Positions 46,941 through 58,870 are shown, counted from the stretch's first letter. The stretch: DNA of 64,000 nt from Anthopleura xanthogrammica (GCA_964019055.1 OZ025211.1:2679135-2743134), one strand, 5' to 3'. Notes: generated by a model from the letters alone, not told the origin. Translations and numbers: made by a program.

Positions 46941-49780
46941 TTAACGCTGAACAATTCTAAGAGCAATGTCATTCTTTGGTCGCATGAGGATGACTGCCCT
47001 CTCTTCGATCTCAACAGTTTCTGGTGCTTTTTCGAATTTGAATTTCTCAAGCACACTGAACAACCCAATTTTGATCTCATTCATAGCAAATCGCATTCCA
47101 ATGCACTGTCGAGGTCCGATACCAAAAGGGAGAAACGAGTATGGGTGGCGCTTTTCTTTTGCCTCGGCTGTGAAGTGGTTTACGTAGAATTCATCTGGTT
47201 TCTCCCATGCTTCTGGGTCGCGATGGAGACAGTAGGTAGGAATATGCACGTCTATTCCTTTGGGAAAGCGGACCCCTTTGATGACCACTTCCTCATTGCA
47301 TGTCCGAAAAAGGTTGAAGGCTGGGCCGTACATACGAAGCACTTCTGAAATAAACTGGTCAAGGTAATCGATTTTTTGGACAAAATCGTACAACGACTCA
47401 TTCCCCCGGTTTTGGCGCGCTTTATCCAACTCTTGTATCAGCTTTTCCTGTACGTCTGGTCGTGTCCCAAGCACGTGGGCAGCACATGACAGGGTAGTTC
47501 CCGTGGTCTCAAAGCCTGCAAGCAAGAACACCACTGACTGAGCTGCCAGTTCTTCGTCACTTAATTTTGTCAGTCCCTCAGCTAGCTCTTCCTCGTGAGC
47601 CTCCAGCATCAACTGCAGCAGGTCGCGTCTTCCAGTTTGGACGTGTCCAATTCTTTGTCGACTTTCTATCATCGATTGAGCAATGCCAAGGAAATAGTTG
47701 AGGTGCCCGATAGGGTTTGTGAGCTTGCTGAGATATTTGGAGAAGGGAAACATGGAGAAAGCGCGAATCCAGATTGGTGTTTTGAAGGCTTCTTTTGCAC
47801 GTTTTATAAACGTTGGGTTGGGATCGTTTTGGATGTCTGCGTCATATCCGAATGCTGCCTGCATTATGACGTCTAGTGCAAACAGACTGAAAAGCTCTGA
47901 ACAATTCACACTTTCACCTGAAAATCAATAGAAAATATTGTAACTTTGTATGCTCTAGAAGACAGAGGAAGAAAGTAATGAAGAAGAAGAACTGGGATGA
48001 TGATGAAGAAGAAGAACAACAAACAAGAAGAACAAGAAAGAGGAGGAAGTTGAGGAGAGGAAGAAAAGCACTAAAATCGCATGCAATGTAGGTGATAGCT
48101 ACATGATTGACATAATCCATCTTTATGCCTGATCGATCATCTGACACAATGGAGAGTCGAAGGGTCAAGTGCATGCATATCATGAAGACACTAATTCGTT
48201 GCAGTAGACTGATCACAGTGAAAGGAATTTTTAAAGCGTGACATTTGCCCATATTAACTGAATAAATATCAACCACAAACGATAACGACGATAACGACAG
48301 AAAAAAATTCCTTAAAAAGTACACAAATTACTCTCTAATCATCGGGATGTTTCCGCTTACATTACAGCAATAACCGTTGTATCGCGATCCGCCGTTTCAA
48401 AACTTCATTTGGATTTTGGTCTTTTGCGAGCCGTCCATCGTCTTCGGCTCAAACAAGCCTTTGAACTCGCTCCTCTCAGCTTCGAAATCCCCATAAAATT
48501 AACACATTTTTTCGAAAATACAGTTCAAGAATATTCCAAGGAGTCGCCGCGATGAAGAGTTGTTTTGAAGTTAAAAGAAGGCTGATCAATAAGGAAATCC
48601 TGCATGAGTCAGCAAAACTACAATGACTGATGAATCTCAAATATCTCCCCGATCGTTTCATAATATTTTGAATTATAGAAACTAGCTCAAGACAATTTTA
48701 ATTTGCAAACAATTGCCTTAATCCCTATAATGATTTAGTTTCGAAAAAAGTCAGAGGTTGCTGTCGAAACTTTAGAAGAAAGCTAAATATAATTTACCTC
48801 GTCCTTGTCAACATGCAGCTTGGGATCATGAAAAACTTTGTAGCACAATCCTGAAGTTTATGTGGATGATTAGCTCCAAGAATGGCTTGAATACTTGACA
48901 GAAAGAAGACTCAAAAAGCTCTCCATCACAACTCCTTGGAATATCTCCGAATCCATTTAGATTTTCGAAAAAATAAAATAAAATAAAACAAGATCGAAGT
49001 ATGTGATGGCCGAATGAGCGAGCGTGCATAGACTAATTTGCAAAAATCCAAGATGATTGACGGCTCGCAAAAGACCAAAATTCAAACGAGGTTTTGAAAC
49101 GGCGGATCGCGATACAACGGTTATTGCTGTAAGTGCCAAAAGAACTCACATACAAACATCCTAGATGAATTTTAAAATCGCTAAAACCTCAACAATCTGG
49201 CTACCGATAAATGTTGTTTACAAGCGATGGAAGAACGGTTCAACAATAGATCCAGCTGCTCTAAATTTGCTGCTCGAATGCTCGAATTTCGCTTACCTGT
49301 TTCTGCAAACTTGTGCATTTTCTGAGCCAACTTATCAGACGATTTCTCGATGAGAGGCACGACTTGTTTGAGCTTCGCAGCAGTAAACGTTGGATTGAGG
49401 GTCGTGCGAATTCTCTTCCAAGTAGCATCCCGTGCAAAGAATACCCCAGATGAAAGTGGAGGATTTAATTCTAGGGGTGGTGTTCTGTTTCGAAATTTAC
49501 TGAACTCTTTCACAGTAATTTGTTTGACCATTTCAGGATCGCTGATCACAACAGCTGGCTGTCTACCGAGGGCCATTTTGTAAACGCGGCCGTATCGCTT
49601 GAAGTAAGCGAAGAATGTTTTATGCAGGCCTCCGAATTTGAACACATCGAGAAAGTTGCCAACATACGGCAAAGGTTTGGGCCCGTTTAAAGCAATCTCT
49701 GTCAATAAGGAGAAGTCTTTGACTCCATTCCAGTAGACTAGAGCTAACAGCACAAGTACAGCAGCTATCACCAGCCACAT
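46941..49780 (-). CDS. Microsomal cytochrome P450, CYP3/thromboxane-synthase-like, 2 exons
   Basis: A heme monooxygenase of the endoplasmic reticulum, expected to oxidise lipophilic substrates. Exons 49780-49297 and 47917-46941 join G|GT with GT-AG borders, giving 486 residues. The N-terminal anchor is MWLVIAAVLVLLALVYW. The helix-I oxygen-binding motif AGFETT is at 295-300, the ExxR motif (EVLR) at 353-356, and the heme-binding loop FGIGPRQCIG has its Cys near 433. All key motifs are intact and the length is normal for the family. The CYP3/CYP5 assignment rests on general resemblance and needs a tree. The intron contains an inverted-repeat element at 48362-49132. A broken, inverted copy of promoter plus exon 2 lies at 52138-53476. 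Confidence 0.92.
48362..49132. mobile_element. DNA element with about 75-bp terminal inverted repeats in the P450 intron
   Basis: TTACAGCAATAACCGTTGTA at the left is mirrored by ACAACGGTTATTGCTGTAA at the right. The arms continue through GGATCGCGATACAACGG and CTCGCAAAAGACC-type blocks. The interior of about 620 bp has no recognisable protein. It is likely a non-autonomous transposon. Confidence 0.6.
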
Positions 49781-52137
49781 TTTCTTGCTTACTGAAAGGC
49801 GATCGTGAAGTTAGGGAAACGTACGGTCGATATTTACTGATCTTCTTTGTAATGTCACGACTACGGAACAATGACTCAGCATGAAACTTGCAGAATAATG
49901 ACGCAGTTGTGATATCAGGGATGGGCTCCCTGTGGTATACATTCAAGCGCTCAGCTGGCAGGGGGGGTTGGACACAGCGCGCGAAGCATCAAGGGACAAA
50001 ACGTTAATTTGAATTCATTTGCTCCTGGACGTCGAGAAGTGAAGAGCTCCCGACGGTTTGAAACTTGATGTAAACAAACAAAGGACATAAGAACATCAAA
50101 AGTTTATGGAGAAACGGGAAGTTAATTAGCTATTTTATATATCATACACAAAATTTGGAATTTATTGAATAAAATTCAAAACTAAATAAAGCAAATTATT
50201 TGTAGCCGAGTCTTTACAAACTACCGAGTTTTTCATCCGAATATCTTTCAGCTCAAATCATTGCTAGGATGCCTAATATATTGAAGTAATTCAGCTTTTA
50301 ACAAGGAAATAACTGATTCTGATCCTTTTGGCAACGGAATGCTGGAAAATTATACTGAGGTTTTTAAAGGAATCGACTAAAATAATATGAGAAATTTCAA
50401 AACTTCAAGCAAGCGCCGATTGATAGAAGTCAAGAAACTAAAACTTATATGACACGAAAATAAAGTACTAAAAAAGTTTTTTTACTTATGGCAAGAAAAC
50501 CCTTTATAAAAAATATCAGAAAACTACTTGCCTATTCGTAAAACTACCCAAATTTTCAGCAGCAGACTCTGAAAGCCCTGCAAGTATCACCACAGATCGT
50601 AGGTAAAAATTGAAAAACAAAACAAACATGAAATCTCTAAAAAGCAAAGTGTGAAATATGAAAATTAAATAATATAGCAACAATAACAAAAAGCAAATAT
50701 AGCCACCTATTCTGATCATAAAAATGTCTGTTAGTTCAGTGAAAAACAGTATCGCGTAATCGTGAAAACCTTGGCCCTGTCTACTTAACAATTAGTCCTC
50801 GAGTCCGAATGGTCTACGAGTCAATAGCCCATGAGGCCGAAGGCCGAAGGCCGAATGGGCTATTGACTCGTAGGCCATGAGGGCGAGAGGTCTAATTGTT
50901 TTAGTAAAAACCTACTAATCGGTCCAATAAAAGGATGCAAAAAGTTTTGGATTTTGCTTTAAATATATATTTTTTGGTTTTCAAAACCGGCGCTTTTCGC
51001 TACTAGAGGTCTATCACTAATAGACCCCTAGTAGCTCAGCCAATCACAGGGCTCGATTGGTGATAGACCATTAGTAGGTTTTTTCTAAATATTATTAACC
51101 AATGTCAACAATCAAGATATCAAACTTTCCCAAAAAAATGATCAACAAAATTCAATTCAATATAAGAGTATAAATAGAATATTAGTTAAGTATTCATTGG
51201 TTTACAACATCTAAAACTATAGTTATAAAATTCCATCCTTTTTCGAAAGCAAAATAGTATTTTCAACTCGTAATGAAGAAGTAGAATGAAATAGATTTCA
51301 CTGTTAATAATAATATACTTTTCTTTTTTTTGTCTTTTTTCCCCACAAAGCCAAACAACTTAAATAAAATATTGTTTTAGAAGAACATTTTGCAATCACA
51401 ATGAAGAAAAAGAAAAAGAAAAAGAATAAAAAGGCGCCCATTTGGAGCATCGAACAGGTTCACTCTTCGAACAGCAAGTGCATGCAAAGTTAAAAGACAA
51501 CAGTGAGATGTCAACTTTTATCTCACCAATTTCACATTGACAAGCTTAATTTTTTTTACACAAGAAGGTACTGTACCTATCGTGTATTTGCATGATGATA
51601 AACTGATATTATTTCGACATTTATCTGACCAAAGTGGTACAACACTATAAAATATTCCTCGTCAAATACTGGAAGAACTGAGTTACCTGCTATACGAAGG
51701 CTAGCTCAAGAAAGGCTTCAATATGAGTCTTTATATCTCAAAAAGTACTGGGGAGCCCTGGGGAGCGTTTAAACCACATGAAAGGTAATTTCCTCCTTTA
51801 CATTTTGTTATAATTTCAATAAGAGATCCCTTATATTCAAGAGTAAACGACAGAAGTGTGAAGCAAGTAGTTTTAGACAAAATGACTCGAGATCAAAATA
51901 AACACACGGCAATGAATGACGATAAAAAAAACTCATAAGCAAGATTTTGAAGCCAAACTTCTACGACATCTTCAATATAACATACACTTTAATCCTACGA
52001 AATTTTATCGTAAGAAAAAACAAATAAATGCTATTAAACCTACTAACTTTAGCACTTGCCTTCTCAGTTCTCTCTGCCATTTTTGTTTTTCCCTCTCTCG
52101 AAATAGAGGGTTCTGATTGGTCAGTTTTCACTACTGT
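49781..52137. other. Intergenic between the P450 gene and its broken copy
   Basis: 49800-49985 is the 5' flank of the P450 gene, and part of it is repeated inverted at 52138-52254. Fold-back sequence lies at 50788-51085. No other gene recognised. Confidence 0.6.
50788..51085. mobile_element. Compound fold-back element
   Basis: 50788-50901 is a near-perfect hairpin (CGAGTCAATAGCCCAT and ATGGGCTATTGACTCG) around a (GAGGCCGAAG)-like loop. 50905-51085 carries outer inverted ends TAAAAACCTACTAAT / CATTAGTAGGTTTTT and a small internal hairpin with TCTATCACTAATAGA. Non-coding. Confidence 0.65.
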
Positions 52138-53476
52138 GATGCTTCGCGCGCTGTGTCCAACCCCCCCTCCTCAGCTGGAAACTGATTGTACATGAGAAGT
52201 GACAGTGAGCTTCAGTGCAAAGAAGATCAGTAGGTTCCCTAACTTTACGATCCCTTAACAAGAATATCTTGACAAAAACATACCCTGTTCAAGACACAAC
52301 AAGACTCAAGAGAAATTCTATAACCTGAATACGCCGGCACCGTTGGAAGTTACGTGCCAAAAGCTTTTTGGCGGCGAAAAGAACTAGTTTCGAAAAAAAG
52401 TTAAAATTGAATGCCCTATCTAAGACTTGAAACGCTAGTATCCCTAACCTATCCAAGAATGATCGATGACCCTATTGTGAAGTGAAGCGAAGTGAAGTCT
52501 TTATGTCGCGAGGGCAACACTTAAAAGTGAAACACTTATAAACTTGTGGCCCTATTCAAGAAAATAACATGGAAATCATGGAAAAGACCAAAATCTCGAA
52601 AAAGCATGCACACCCTATCCAGCGAAACATCCCCGTATAGGGTATATATATGAGTGCACCCCCCCCCCCCGGCTGCTGCTTCTTCTTCCTCATTCTTCTC
52701 AGTTCCCTACCTCTTCTTCTAGATTTTCTCTTAGGTTTCCTTCTTCTTCTTCTTCTTCTTCTTCTTCATCCCAGTTCTTCTTCTTCAATACTTTCTTCCT
52801 CTGTCTTCTAGAGCATACAAAGTTACAATATTTTCTATTGATTTTCAGGTGAAAGTGTGAATTGTACAGATCTTTTCAGTCTGTTTGCACTAGACGTCAT
52901 AATGCAGGCAGCATTCGGATATGACGCAGACATCCAAAACGATCCCAACCCAACGTTTATAAAACGTGCAAAAGAAGCCTTCAAAACACCCATCTGGATT
53001 CGCGCCTTCTCCATGTTTTCCTTTTCCAAATATCTCAGCAAGCTCACAAACCCTATCGGGCACCTCAACTATTTCCTTGGCATTGCTCAATCGATGATAG
53101 AAAGTCGACAAAGAATTGGACACGTCCAAACTGGAAGACGCGACCTGCTGCAGTTGATGCTGGAGGCTCACGAGGAAGAGCTAGCTGAGGGACTGACAAA
53201 ATTAAGTGACGAAGAACTGGCAGCTCAGTCAGTGGTGTTCTTGCTTGCAGGCTTTGAGACCACGGGAACTACCCTGTCATGTGCTGCCCACGTGCTTGGG
53301 ACACGACCAGACGTACAGGAAAAGCTGATACAAGAGTTGGATAAAGCGCGCCAAAACCGGGGGAATGAGTCGTTGTACGATTTTGTCCAAAAAAATCGAT
53401 TACCTTGATCAGTTTATTTCAGAAGTGCTTCGTATGTACGGCCCAGCCTTTAACCTTTTTCGGACATGCAACGAGG
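52138..53476 (+). pseudogene. Broken, inverted copy of the P450 gene
   Basis: 52138-52254 matches the 5' flank of the intact P450 gene in inverted orientation, including the rare block GATGCTTCGCGCGCTGTGTC. Exon 1 is absent. From about 52740 the end of the intron matches, and from 52851 exon 2 is nearly identical, including AGFETT. An extra A in the run at about 53389-53395 shifts the frame right after DFVQK. Homology ends abruptly near 53476, after FNLFRTCNE, before the heme-binding loop. It therefore lacks the membrane anchor, the frame and the heme Cys, and cannot encode a P450. Confidence 0.88.
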
Positions 53477-54960
53477 CTCTTCAAAACGGATGCCTGCCAA
53501 GAAGGATTACCAAAGGGACCGAGTTGGAGCGAAATGATCATGAACGTGTTACTGCATGATGGCGGCTTTGTCGTCTGGTAGTAACACCGGGGGGCCCCGG
53601 TAGTAACAACATGGGATGGCGGGAAACAGCATCGACAGCTTTGTGTCCTACCGCCAGAGGCATGCACCATTCTAAATCTAACGTAGAAATGTTTTCTTTG
53701 AGGTTGCGGAGTCTGGTATTGGCGATCTCCTTGAGAGGAGGTTGCCAAACACACTTGAGTAGGGTCTTGGGCCTCTCCCTCAAATGGGGCATAGCGTGAG
53801 TTAGCAGTGTGGGTGAAGCGGCTTCTTACCAGTGTGATCTTCCAGCCAGTTGGACAGCAGAAAGGTTGAGTGAATGTGCAGCGCTCGGCAGTGCGTTTGG
53901 AACAGCCAGAAACCGACGCCATGCTTAGACCAGCCGTTGGCCAAACAATTGGTTTAGATTTGTCCTTATAATAAGCCCTTTCACAGTTCCCTGCGCCATC
54001 TTGAAAGGTAGCCGTGCCTTTGCATCGAAGCGATACACGAGGTGACCTTCCAATGACAGATGCAAAGGCACGGCTACCTTTCAAGATGGCACAGGGAACT
54101 GTGAAGGGGCCTATTTCGCTGATGATCACAGTTTTGGATTCTTCAAATGGTTGGTTGAGTTCAGCATCCCAGCAGAACGGTGTACAAGGCTTGAGTAGCT
54201 CACGGAATGACAGCATGCACTCTGTTGCCGCAAACGCATATGTTACTTGGTTCATTTAATGAGTCTAAACCAGGAGTGCAAGTCTGTTATCATAGGCGAC
54301 GGACGAGGGGGAGCCGGAGTGCTTTTTTAAGGCAAAGTTGTATTTGCAACAATTGTAGAATTGTAGCAGCCTATTTTATTCACATTGGCTCATTTGGGTG
54401 TACGACGTTCATAGCGTTATGGTTGTTTTGAATTTTTATTGTGCTTCGGCATTTTTGACGTTTTTTTTTTCTGCTTCGGCGATTTAGGCTACCTTCGCTT
54501 GGGCGTAATTTTGGCAATTTCAGCCCCTTCGCTTTTCAGTTCCTTCCGCCGCCTATGGTTATGTTGGCGAGTGTTAGAAAGTCGCGTATTCATGGACCGC
54601 GAAGCACCCTAACTAGTGGTGGGGCTTTATAAGAGACTAGTATGGGAAAAGGGAAAACGTGGTAGGGCTATAGCCCTACCAGCCCCTCCCCTCGCGCGGT
54701 CACTGGTATTGCATCAAGCTACCTTCTTACATGGACACACATTGTCGAGGGTGATCTCGTATCCTGCGAACTCAACCTCTCTGGGTCGAGGATGAGGGGC
54801 TCAACAAAATACTGCAGACTCGAAAAAAAATATATCCACACGTACTGCTCTCTAAAGTGTTCAATAACATATATTTATTCCAACAAAATAAAACAGCCAA
54901 GCAGGATACAGGAAAAAGACACTGCTTACTGCTCAGTATACCACAAATAATTACAAAATA
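53477..54960. other. Intergenic between P450 pseudogene and IMMP2L
   Basis: Apart from the MITE at 53971-54113 no known content. The long minus-strand open frame here is a shadow of the pseudogene and adjoining sequence. AATAAA on the minus strand at 54874-54879 probably ends IMMP2L. Confidence 0.55.
53971..54113. mobile_element. Palindromic MITE, CCCTTTCACAGTTCCCTG family, copy 1
   Basis: The left arm CCCTTTCACAGTTCCCTGCG is mirrored by CACAGGGAACTGTGAAGGGG. Arms of about 65 bp also include TAGCCGTGCCTTTGCATCGA. The second copy is at 57940-58052. Confidence 0.75.
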
Positions 54961-57261
54961 CTAGCTGACTGGTCCAAATTTTCCAGGTATTAAACTACAA
55001 TCACTCATAGATTCATAATCGGCAAACTTCAGTTCATTTACATCTCTGGAAATTCTTTCTTCATCGCTGACTTCAGTAATGGATGTATTATTATTCTTTT
55101 GGTCATTTATTCGTTCACATTCTTCATTTGTTAAGGGCCCTCGACTATCTGGAAGCTTGCTATGTACTTTCCCCCATCGATGCATGGGCCATATTATGTA
55201 TGTTGCTTTTGCTTGGATCAAGCCAACAGCGACCTGAGAGAAATAGAAAAGCCTTTAAAACTTCAAATTTTATCCACCCCTGAAGCAACATCTTGGCTGA
55301 TGTGACTCAGTACATGGCTAACTCAGGGATCAAACCCTGCAACAACCTCTGGGTTGATCTAAGTCAGGGCATGGCTATCTCACAGTTCGAACCCTGAAAC
55401 AACCTCTGGGCTGATCTAAGTCAGGGCACTGCTTACTCACAGATTGAATTGGAATTTCGTGAAGGGAGTTATACCAAAGAACCTAAAAAGAAACCCTAAA
55501 TACAAGGAAGAGATCAAAAAAACTCTACTCACATGTGATGCTCTCTACATAATAATGATATAAGTATTTAACTTACTGGTCCAAAGGTATTGCTGTCCAT
55601 ACTGTGCGCATTGTTGTCTCCTTCCACCCAGCAATGTCCTTTTGGAATCTTTAAATACTTATTATTATATCCTAAAGTTCTGTAAAAAAATGTCAGATAT
55701 TAATTACGTTAATATTAAGTTCTCAATGATTGATTCCTCTGAGGCAAGCTAGCCCACTTCCCTACATGTTACCCTTAATAATTCCCTTTAATAATAATCA
55801 CACAGTGGCAATATTGGTTGGAACAATATGTTTTATAATCCCTTGGGTCCCCTTGCCCTCGCTTTGAACTGAGGTGTTTCAGAACTTTACAAGCAAAGGT
55901 AATTGCTCAAATGGGAATTAACATGGCCGCTGAGTGATTAAAGCCCATGTCAAATGATTTAACTTGTGCATGCTGTAAGTCAGTACAATTACAGTTGTTT
56001 GAATTTAAGTGTGAACACCTGACATCAAAACATATCCTAAGTTGGGCCTGAAACTATTGTTTGGTGGCTAAAAAATTAACGTTTGTAGATTTCAAAGGAG
56101 ACCGTCGAACGAGACCACTAAAGTTGACCCTTTAGCCACCAAACGTACAAGTTTCAGGCTCCACTTAAAACATGTTTTGATGTCTGGTGTTCACACTTAG
56201 ATGCAAACGACTGTAATATGTTTCCCAGCCCATATGAAAATTGCTGTATTCTAACTTACTTGATGGTATCGCCTTGTAATCCTATTATCCTTTTAATTAA
56301 TACTATGTTGGGGTCATGTGGATCTCTAAATAAAATAATAATGATTAAATAATAATAAGCAATTATTGGACGAGGTTGAGCAAAATCTCGATATTTTACG
56401 ATAACCGAGTTCAATAATTGTTTTATCATTCAAATTATTTTTTCTAATCTTTGATGGGCTGTGCGCATGAGTCAAACAATAACAAAGAAGTCAGTCCATT
56501 TTTTCAGGGAAGCGAGTCATTGTCAAATGCAACGTTACTGCGCATGAGCAGACTGTTATTTGCAGCAAAATGGCTTTTCTCCGTAATGTGCATGAGCAGA
56601 CCGTTATTTGTAGGCAGTTATTTGCAGTTCTCTCGGCCAATCAAAATGATGTAAAAAATAATTTGAATAATAATAATAATTAAATGTTACATCCATGCAT
56701 TCAGAATCCCAGGACATGGCATCTTACCACAGGTATCCCATAAAGATTTCAATCACCACCAATCCCCACATGGAATTTTCAAACCCTTAACACAGTCATA
56801 AAAAAATACAAGCACATTTAAAAAGAACTCGTTCCGTTTCTTACACTATAGATACAACGTCTCCTCTGTTTATTCCTTGGAAGTTTCGTATGGCGATTTT
56901 GCTTAGCACTACTACATCTACTGATCTATAATCAGGGTTGAAACATGGCTGAAAAATACCGAAAAGATTGCATTTTATTTATACACAGTACGTTATTTTA
57001 ATGAAATAAAAGATAAATAACATCTATATTGTGGAACTACGACTATAGATTGTAAATCAATAGGCACAATGTAGATCTTCGAGGTAAATTTAAGCTTCCT
57101 TGAGCCTAATGTTTCACGTAAGTTAGAGCTATTTTTACCTTCATCGACGCTCCTTGGACAGTGGCTACATTTCCTATATTATCTACTAGGGCGATGTATA
57201 CTGGTAGACTTAGAACTAAGCCTTTTGAAAAGGCTTTAACGTATTTAAAAAGTCTACTCAT
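54961..57261 (-). CDS. IMMP2L: Mitochondrial inner membrane protease subunit 2, 5 exons
   Basis: IMMP2L is a signal-peptidase-family serine protease that trims sorting signals from proteins delivered to the mitochondrial intermembrane space. Exons: 57261-57139, 56948-56845, 56325-56260, 55679-55577, 55233-54961, all GT-AG with compatible phases, giving 222 residues. Near the N-terminus is one hydrophobic segment ([17 protein letters not shown]). The catalytic Ser lies in VQGASMKP at the exon 1-2 border and the catalytic Lys in [11 protein letters not shown] in exon 3. [20 protein letters not shown] in exon 4 is the family's conserved box. It is about 47 residues longer than human IMMP2L (175): after WPMHRWGKV the tail is polar and acidic, with no homologue I recognise. 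Intron 3 holds a fold-back element (55988-56218). Intron 4 holds three degenerate copies of the 57-bp unit also seen in SLC2A13. Confidence 0.92.
55281..55445. repeat. Degenerate tandem copies of the 57-bp unit
   Basis: About three copies of a unit with AAACAACCTCTGGGCTGATC and GTCAGGGCATGGCTA, the inverse of the unit at 59813-60641. Here it lies within IMMP2L intron 4. Confidence 0.7.
55988..56218. mobile_element. Fold-back element in IMMP2L intron 3
   Basis: ATTACAGTTGTTTGAATTTA at the left is mirrored by GATGCAAACGACTGTAAT at the right. The arms continue through ACACCTGACATCAAAACAT / ATGTTTTGATGTCTGGTGT and GGCCTGAAAC / GTTTCAGGCT. Non-coding. Confidence 0.65.
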
Positions 57262-57707
57262 TTGTGAGATTTCTGATCAGTGGGAAGGCTTTTGATTTTG
57301 AACTAGGGCTTGGGGAGGACTGGGAAGTAAGTGACAGAAAATTACTTGGGGTGGGGAGGGTGCGTAGACACTTAGGTTATTGAAAGGGAAATACTGAGAA
57401 AGAAGGAATGAAAGGGATATTTTACCACTTTGTTTTTCTGTATTTCCAATAAAGTATTTTCTTCTTCATGAAATAAATAAAACATAAAACCACAATAATT
57501 TGAAAAATATTTTTATTACCAATTTCCAATCCTTCATCTTAAAATTATTTTCCATTTGGAATTGATTCCTTTTATTAAAATATGATTATTTTTGCTCTCC
57601 CATTTTGTTCATTTTTGAACCAAAAATAACTAGACAGCTCCCATCAAGATTTCCCTCTCAACCATTTTCATAACATGTAATATTAATGTTCCCTTGTTGC
57701 TTGGTAA

Positions 57708-57873
57708 TTTCAAGTGTTTCAAGGAAATGTTTCTCAAAAATAAATAAATTCAGAGCTCCTGAGCTACAGGATAGAGCATCTGGCTAGCAACCTGAAGGTC
57801 ATGGGTTCGAATCCCACCAGGAGCTCAGAAATCATTTTTTCGAGAAAAATTTCCTTGATGAAACACTTGGCAA
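57708..57873 (+). mobile_element. Fold-back element carrying a tRNA-Ala-like core
   Basis: Outer arms TTTCAAGTGTTTCAAGGAAA and TTTCCTTGATGAAACACTTG are inverted. At the centre, 57753-57826 (74 nt) resembles a tRNA: 7-bp acceptor-like ends GAGCTCC / GGAGCTC, an anticodon-like loop CTAGCAA (AGC, alanine), and a T arm with TGGGTTCGAATCCCA. The D stem is weak, the anticodon stem has a mismatch, and two extra bases precede the acceptor strand. It is therefore more likely a tRNA-derived element than a working tRNA gene. Confidence 0.6.
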
Positions 57874-57939
57874 CACTTTATTCATTTTCATAACATTTGT
57901 GCGACAAGATGTCTGGGTTTTTGGCTGCTGTCGATCAGA

Positions 57940-58052
57940 ATAGTCCCTTTCACAGTTCCCTGTGACATTTTGAAAGGCAGCTGTGCCTTTGCATCGAAGC
58001 AAGACAAACAGTGAGCTGGCAAGATGGCTCAGGGAACTGTGAAAGGGACTAT
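57940..58052. mobile_element. Palindromic MITE, CCCTTTCACAGTTCCCTG family, copy 2
   Basis: AATAGTCCCTTTCACAGTTC at the left is mirrored by GAACTGTGAAAGGGACTATT at the right. The interior shares GTGCCTTTGCATCGAAGC with copy 1 at 53971-54113. Confidence 0.8.
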
Positions 58053-58870
58053 TTACTAGCTCAGACCATTGAAAATTTGATGGACAGTAGCTAAAATCCC
58101 AGACAACTTGAATCATATAGCTCATTGCCTGGGCCGCATATTTATTAAAACTTTTTCAAACCCTTTACTATTTTTGATATGAGAATAAAGTAAAAAATAG
58201 TTATCACCCTCTTTGTGTCAATGCAATTAGCAAGGTGCTTTAAATATTTTGAATTGAAAATACAATGAAAACCCCCATAATTTTTCCCATTTATTACTGA
58301 CTTATATTACTTTTAATGACAGTGTGAACTCTTTTACAGTGTGCAGCGTACATGTTATTGATTTCATTGAAAATTATATATATATACAGTATGTGAAACA
58401 TAATTGTAGTGTTCTATTATTGTTACAGTTAATATTTAGCTAACAGTCACATATTACGCTTGATTATTTCATGTATGTAACTAAACACAAGGATGTTAGA
58501 TTATCAAGTAATAAAGTGAGGATGTAAACCACCACATACAACCATGTAAAAAGTTGTATACATACTGATATTTGGGACATTAGTCCTTTGTCAGCACCTG
58601 TTAATATATGTGATTGATTCACCAAATTAATGCAAATTCTTAACAAATACATGTGTCATATAATAAACCCCCATGTACCAGTTGTATTATTGTGCTTTCA
58701 TATACTGGTACTCAAATGTGTTACAAGGATTTCCGCTGCTGAGAGAAACAGTATCAGGCACATATCCTGTTAAATTTTTTCACAAGTTTGTTAATAATAG
58801 TTTTTTCTTTGCAGTGGAAGTCCTTGTAAAACATGAATGCTTAATGAACTTTAATATGTGATAAACTTGA

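Larger units (their letters stand above)
57262..58870. other. Intergenic between IMMP2L and the 3' end of SLC2A13
   Basis: Contains a tRNA-like palindromic element (57708-57873) and a MITE (57940-58052). The rest is AT-rich with no recognised gene. The 3' UTR of SLC2A13 probably extends into its right part. Confidence 0.6.

Noticed and set aside
48826..49139. Small frames in the P450 intron
   Set aside because: They lie in the inverted-repeat element and have no recognisable product.
53419..54255. 278-codon minus-strand frame
   Set aside because: It partly reads the antisense of the P450 pseudogene and then MITE sequence; no domain or coding signature.
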